Below, piece after piece: positions 7,003 to 9,232 of a DNA stretch of 9,232 nucleotides. The stretch spans positions 1 through 9,232 of the forward strand of contig JAQWOW010000146.1 of the NCBI GenBank assembly GCA_029245665.1, read 5' to 3'. The notes below the pieces were generated by a model. It was given only the letters and a program-made list of their open reading frames with translations. It was not told the DNA's origin and made no database searches. The first letter of the stretch is position 1, and each line of letters begins with the position of its first letter. This stretch comes from Polaribacter sp. (GTDB lineage Bacteria > Bacteroidota > Bacteroidia > Flavobacteriales > Flavobacteriaceae). Position numbers and translations under genes: made by a program.

Positions 7003-7935
7003 ATGATGATCAAAAATTACATAAAAGCAGCTCGTTTAAGAACTTTACCTTTGTCCGTTTCAGGAATTATTGTTGGAAGTAGTATAGGAAATCAAGTGCT
7101 TTATAATCATTCTGAATTAAGTCATACTTCTTCTTCTGTATTATCAACTAGCACTTTTTGGTTAGCAATTTTAACAACAATAGGTTTTCAGGTGTTGTCA
7201 AATTTTGCAAACGATTACGGAGACGGTATAAAAGGCTCAGATAAAAATAGAACAGGAGAAGCAAGAATGGTTTCGTCTGGAGCAATTACTCCAAGTCAAA
7301 TGAAGTCTGCCATGATAATCACTACAATTTTTACTTTAACAATCGCTTTGTTACTTATTTATATTGTGTTTGGTAGTGATAATTTTGGCTTTTCTATCTT
7401 ATTTTTTGGATTAGGAATTGCTTCAGTTGCTGCAGCTATTAAATATACTGTAGGAAATTCAGCCTACGGTTATAATGGTTTTGGAGATGTTTTTGTGTTT
7501 TTATTCTTTGGATTATTAAGTGTTGTGGGAAGTTATTTTTTGTATGCAAAAGAAATTAATTTAAAAATATTTTTACCTGCAATTTCTATAGGAATGTTAA
7601 GTACGGCGGTCTTAAATTTAAATAATTTAAGAGATAGGGAAGAAGATAAAAAGAACAACAAAAATACATTAGTTGTTAAATTAGGAAAACGAAAAGCAAA
7701 AAAGTATCATTATTTTCTAATTTTAGGAGCTTTAGTCTCCGCTTTAATTTATGTTTTTTTAGATTTTAAATCCTTGTATCAACTTATTTTTTTAATTGCT
7801 TTTATTCCGTTGATTAAAAATATAAAAACAGTTGCACAAAATGCGGTTTCTGCAGATTTAGATAGTGAACTAAAAAAAGTAGCTTTAAGTACTTTTTTAT
7901 TTGCTATTCTTTTTGGAATCTCACAAATCTTTTAA
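7003..7935 (+). CDS. menA: 1,4-dihydroxy-2-naphthoate polyprenyltransferase MenA
   Basis: MenA is an integral-membrane UbiA-family enzyme that attaches a polyprenyl chain to 1,4-dihydroxy-2-naphthoate, giving demethylmenaquinone. Length 310 residues, usual for the family. The first Asp-rich motif is N70-D71-x-x-D74 within NFANDYGDGIKGSDKNRTG, whose GxDKxRTG continuation is characteristic of MenA. The second is N207-N208-L-R-D211 to D215 (NNLRDREEDK). These bind the Mg-prenyl diphosphate. Hydrophobic segments lie at about 15-30, 50-68, 103-123, 128-147, 160-182, 187-206, 236-254, 258-272 and 293-309, consistent with eight or nine helices. The N-terminal KAARLRTLPLSVSG is also typical. It is 45 bases after the CCG subunit gene and 9 bases before the next gene, with menC beyond, supporting a menaquinone operon. 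Two ATGs (7003, 7006) are possible starts. The side-chain length cannot be read from the sequence. Confidence 0.95.
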   Translation: MMIKNYIKAARLRTLPLSVSGIIVGSSIGNQVLYNHSELSHTSSSVLSTSTFWLAILTTIGFQVLSNFANDYGDGIKGSDKNRTGEARMVSSGAITPSQMKSAMIITTIFTLTIALLLIYIVFGSDNFGFSILFFGLGIASVAAAIKYTVGNSAYGYNGFGDVFVFLFFGLLSVVGSYFLYAKEINLKIFLPAISIGMLSTAVLNLNNLRDREEDKKNNKNTLVVKLGKRKAKKYHYFLILGALVSALIYVFLDFKSLYQLIFLIAFIPLIKNIKTVAQNAVSADLDSELKKVALSTFLFAILFGISQIF

Positions 7936-7944
7936 AATATAAGT

Positions 7945-8472
7945 ATGAAGACCATAAAAATAATTTTAGGGATTATCTCAGCTTTTGTTCTTGTTTTTTT
8001 TCTCACAGGTCTACTGATTAAAGAAACAAATTACAGTTCTCAAGTTTTTGTAAATAAATCAATTGATGAAGTTTTTTATTCATTTAATAATATAGAAAAT
8101 AGAAAATATTGGATTCCAGAAGTAAATTCTATTGAGGTTATAAAAGAGAACCCCGGAAAAATTGGAAGTGTTTATAAAGTTATTATTGACAATCAAGGGC
8201 AAGAAATTACAATGACAGAAAAAGTTTTAGCTTACGTGAAAAATGAAAAGCTTACCCTATTCTTTGATGCTGAAAACATGTTGAAGAGAAATGACTATCT
8301 TTTTACGGAAAAAAAAGGAGTTACAATGATCACTCTAAACTCTAGTTGTCAAAGTGAATCCTATATAATGGCATGTTTGTATCCATATTTTAAGGGAACA
8401 TTTCAAGGGCAAGACCAAGCTTATTTGAATAATTTTAAAGCACTTATAGAAAAAAAAGAACCCAAAAGTTGA
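7945..8472 (+). CDS. Membrane-anchored SRPBCC (START/polyketide-cyclase-like) protein, function unknown
   Basis: A 175-residue protein with one N-terminal hydrophobic segment (about 5-25), then a domain resembling SRPBCC ligand-binding folds. The signs are VFVNKSIDEVFYSFNNIENRKYWIPEV at about 34-60 (typical opening strand, helix and Trp of the fold), G71/G74 in the GKIGSVYKV turn, a strand-rich middle (88-135), and a long C-terminal helix (about 151-170) closing the cavity. The fold binds small hydrophobic molecules. The anchor could be an uncleaved membrane segment or a signal peptide; the latter lacks an obvious cleavage motif. It starts 9 bases after menA and its TGA overlaps the proposed menC start, so it is likely co-transcribed with both. 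That suggests, but does not show, a link to quinone or lipid handling. I recognise the fold type, not a specific family function. Confidence 0.82.
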   Translation: MKTIKIILGIISAFVLVFFLTGLLIKETNYSSQVFVNKSIDEVFYSFNNIENRKYWIPEVNSIEVIKENPGKIGSVYKVIIDNQGQEITMTEKVLAYVKNEKLTLFFDAENMLKRNDYLFTEKKGVTMITLNSSCQSESYIMACLYPYFKGTFQGQDQAYLNNFKALIEKKEPKS

Positions 8473-9232
8473 TCAAAGCTACTTATAAAAAATACCTCCT
8501 AAATTTTAAAAACCCAAGTGGAACATCACGCGGAATCCTAAAGACAAAAGAAACTTGGTTTTTTATTTTAGAAGAAAACGGTAAACTCGGAATTGGAGAG
8601 ACGGGATTATTTAGAGGCTTAAGTATAGATGAAGTTTATAATTATGAAAATAAACTCATGTGGGTTTGTGCAAATATTTCAAGAGGTTTGGACTTTTTAT
8701 TAAAAGAACTTTGTAACTTTCCTTCTATACAATTTGGTATAGAGCAAGCTTTTTTGTCTCTTAGAAGCGAAACACCATTTGAATTATTTCCTTCCTTGTT
8801 TACAGAGGGGAAAAAAGTAATTCCAATAAACGGTCTAGTTTGGATGGGGGATAAGGAGTTCATGAAAAATCAAATTAAAGATAAAATAGAAACGGGTTTT
8901 TCATGTATTAAAATGAAAATTGGAGCGATAGACTTTGAGGCAGAAATTGAGTTGTTAAGAACTATTAGAAATGAATTTTCATTGCAGGAAATCGAATTAA
9001 GAGTAGACGCGAATGGTGCTTTCAATCCAAAGAATGCTCTTGAGAAATTAAAAAAATTATCAGAATTAGAGATCCATTCTATCGAACAACCAATCAAGCA
9101 AGGTCAAGTTCAAGAAATGGCAGCATTGTGTCTAGAATCACCTCTACCTATCGCTTTAGATGAAGAATTAATTGGCGTATTTTCTTTACAAGAAAAAAAG
9201 AAATTATTGGCAACAATTAAACCCCAGTTCAT
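8469..9232 (+). CDS. menC: o-Succinylbenzoate synthase MenC, C-terminus cut by window edge
   Basis: MenC is an enolase-superfamily enzyme that dehydrates SHCHC to o-succinylbenzoate in menaquinone synthesis. 254 codons are visible of probably about 340. The N-terminal capping domain starts MIKATYKKYLLNFKNPSGTS. The barrel residues are all present: K148-x-K150 (KMKIG), metal ligands D180 (VDANG), E206 (SIEQP) and D231 (ALDEE), and the opposite-face lysine K251 (IKP), at the very end of the window. The start is TTG at 8469, overlapping the previous gene's TGA as TTGA and suggesting coupled translation; no ATG occurs early enough to keep the capping domain. Enolase-superfamily relatives such as dipeptide epimerases share this layout, but menA two genes upstream favours MenC. 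The stop codon is outside the window. Confidence 0.92.
   Translation, partial: MIKATYKKYLLNFKNPSGTSRGILKTKETWFFILEENGKLGIGETGLFRGLSIDEVYNYENKLMWVCANISRGLDFLLKELCNFPSIQFGIEQAFLSLRSETPFELFPSLFTEGKKVIPINGLVWMGDKEFMKNQIKDKIETGFSCIKMKIGAIDFEAEIELLRTIRNEFSLQEIELRVDANGAFNPKNALEKLKKLSELEIHSIEQPIKQGQVQEMAALCLESPLPIALDEELIGVFSLQEKKKLLATIKPQF

Noticed and set aside
8642..9097. Two minus-strand open frames opposite menC
   Set aside because: The sense frame has clear enolase-superfamily catalytic motifs; the antisense frames have none.
1..9232. Search by eye for CRISPR arrays, tRNA/rRNA genes, insertion sequences, attachment sites and phage or defence genes
   Set aside because: No spaced direct repeats, cloverleaf-like segments, transposase or integrase frames were seen; genes are packed and all recognisable apart from the SRPBCC protein.

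Overview
The window is AT-rich and densely coding, and looks like ordinary chromosome from a member of the Bacteroidota, most likely a flavobacterium (Flavobacteriaceae). Three things point there. The protein families are typical: a Bacteroidota-type LptD, a SPOR-tailed cell-wall amidase, a stand-alone MlaD-like protein, a split Fe-S oxidoreductase and menaquinone genes. Starts lack Shine-Dalgarno sequences. TAnnTTTG-type -7 promoter elements are present. No phage, insertion sequence, CRISPR array, tRNA or rRNA was seen, and no non-coding stretch exceeds about 100 bases.

Positions 1-2572 (minus strand) hold most of lptD, the outer-membrane LPS-insertion barrel; its C-terminus is cut by the window edge. 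A 92-base divergent gap follows, carrying a perfect 8-bp-arm inverted repeat next to a candidate lptD -7 box. Rightward from 2665 come a secreted zinc amidase of the Amidase_3 family and an MCE/MlaD-like membrane-anchored lipid-transport protein with its own candidate promoter. These three genes form an envelope-biogenesis block covering LPS export, peptidoglycan cleavage and lipid traffic.

From 4810 the genes run closely spaced on the plus strand. First is a pair of Fe-S oxidoreductase subunits: a membrane protein with a two-[4Fe-4S] ferredoxin domain, then a soluble protein with two CCG-type halves. Next are menA (1,4-dihydroxy-2-naphthoate prenyltransferase), a membrane-anchored SRPBCC protein of unknown ligand, and menC (o-succinylbenzoate synthase), truncated by the right edge. 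MenA and MenC belong to menaquinone synthesis. The Fe-S pair could plausibly exchange electrons with menaquinone, but that is inferred from family resemblance and position only.

The most noteworthy point is in the soluble Fe-S subunit. Its second CCG half is intact, while its first half keeps the same spacing but has non-Cys residues at every expected cluster ligand. I found no convincing wholly new system; most of the window is conserved housekeeping content.
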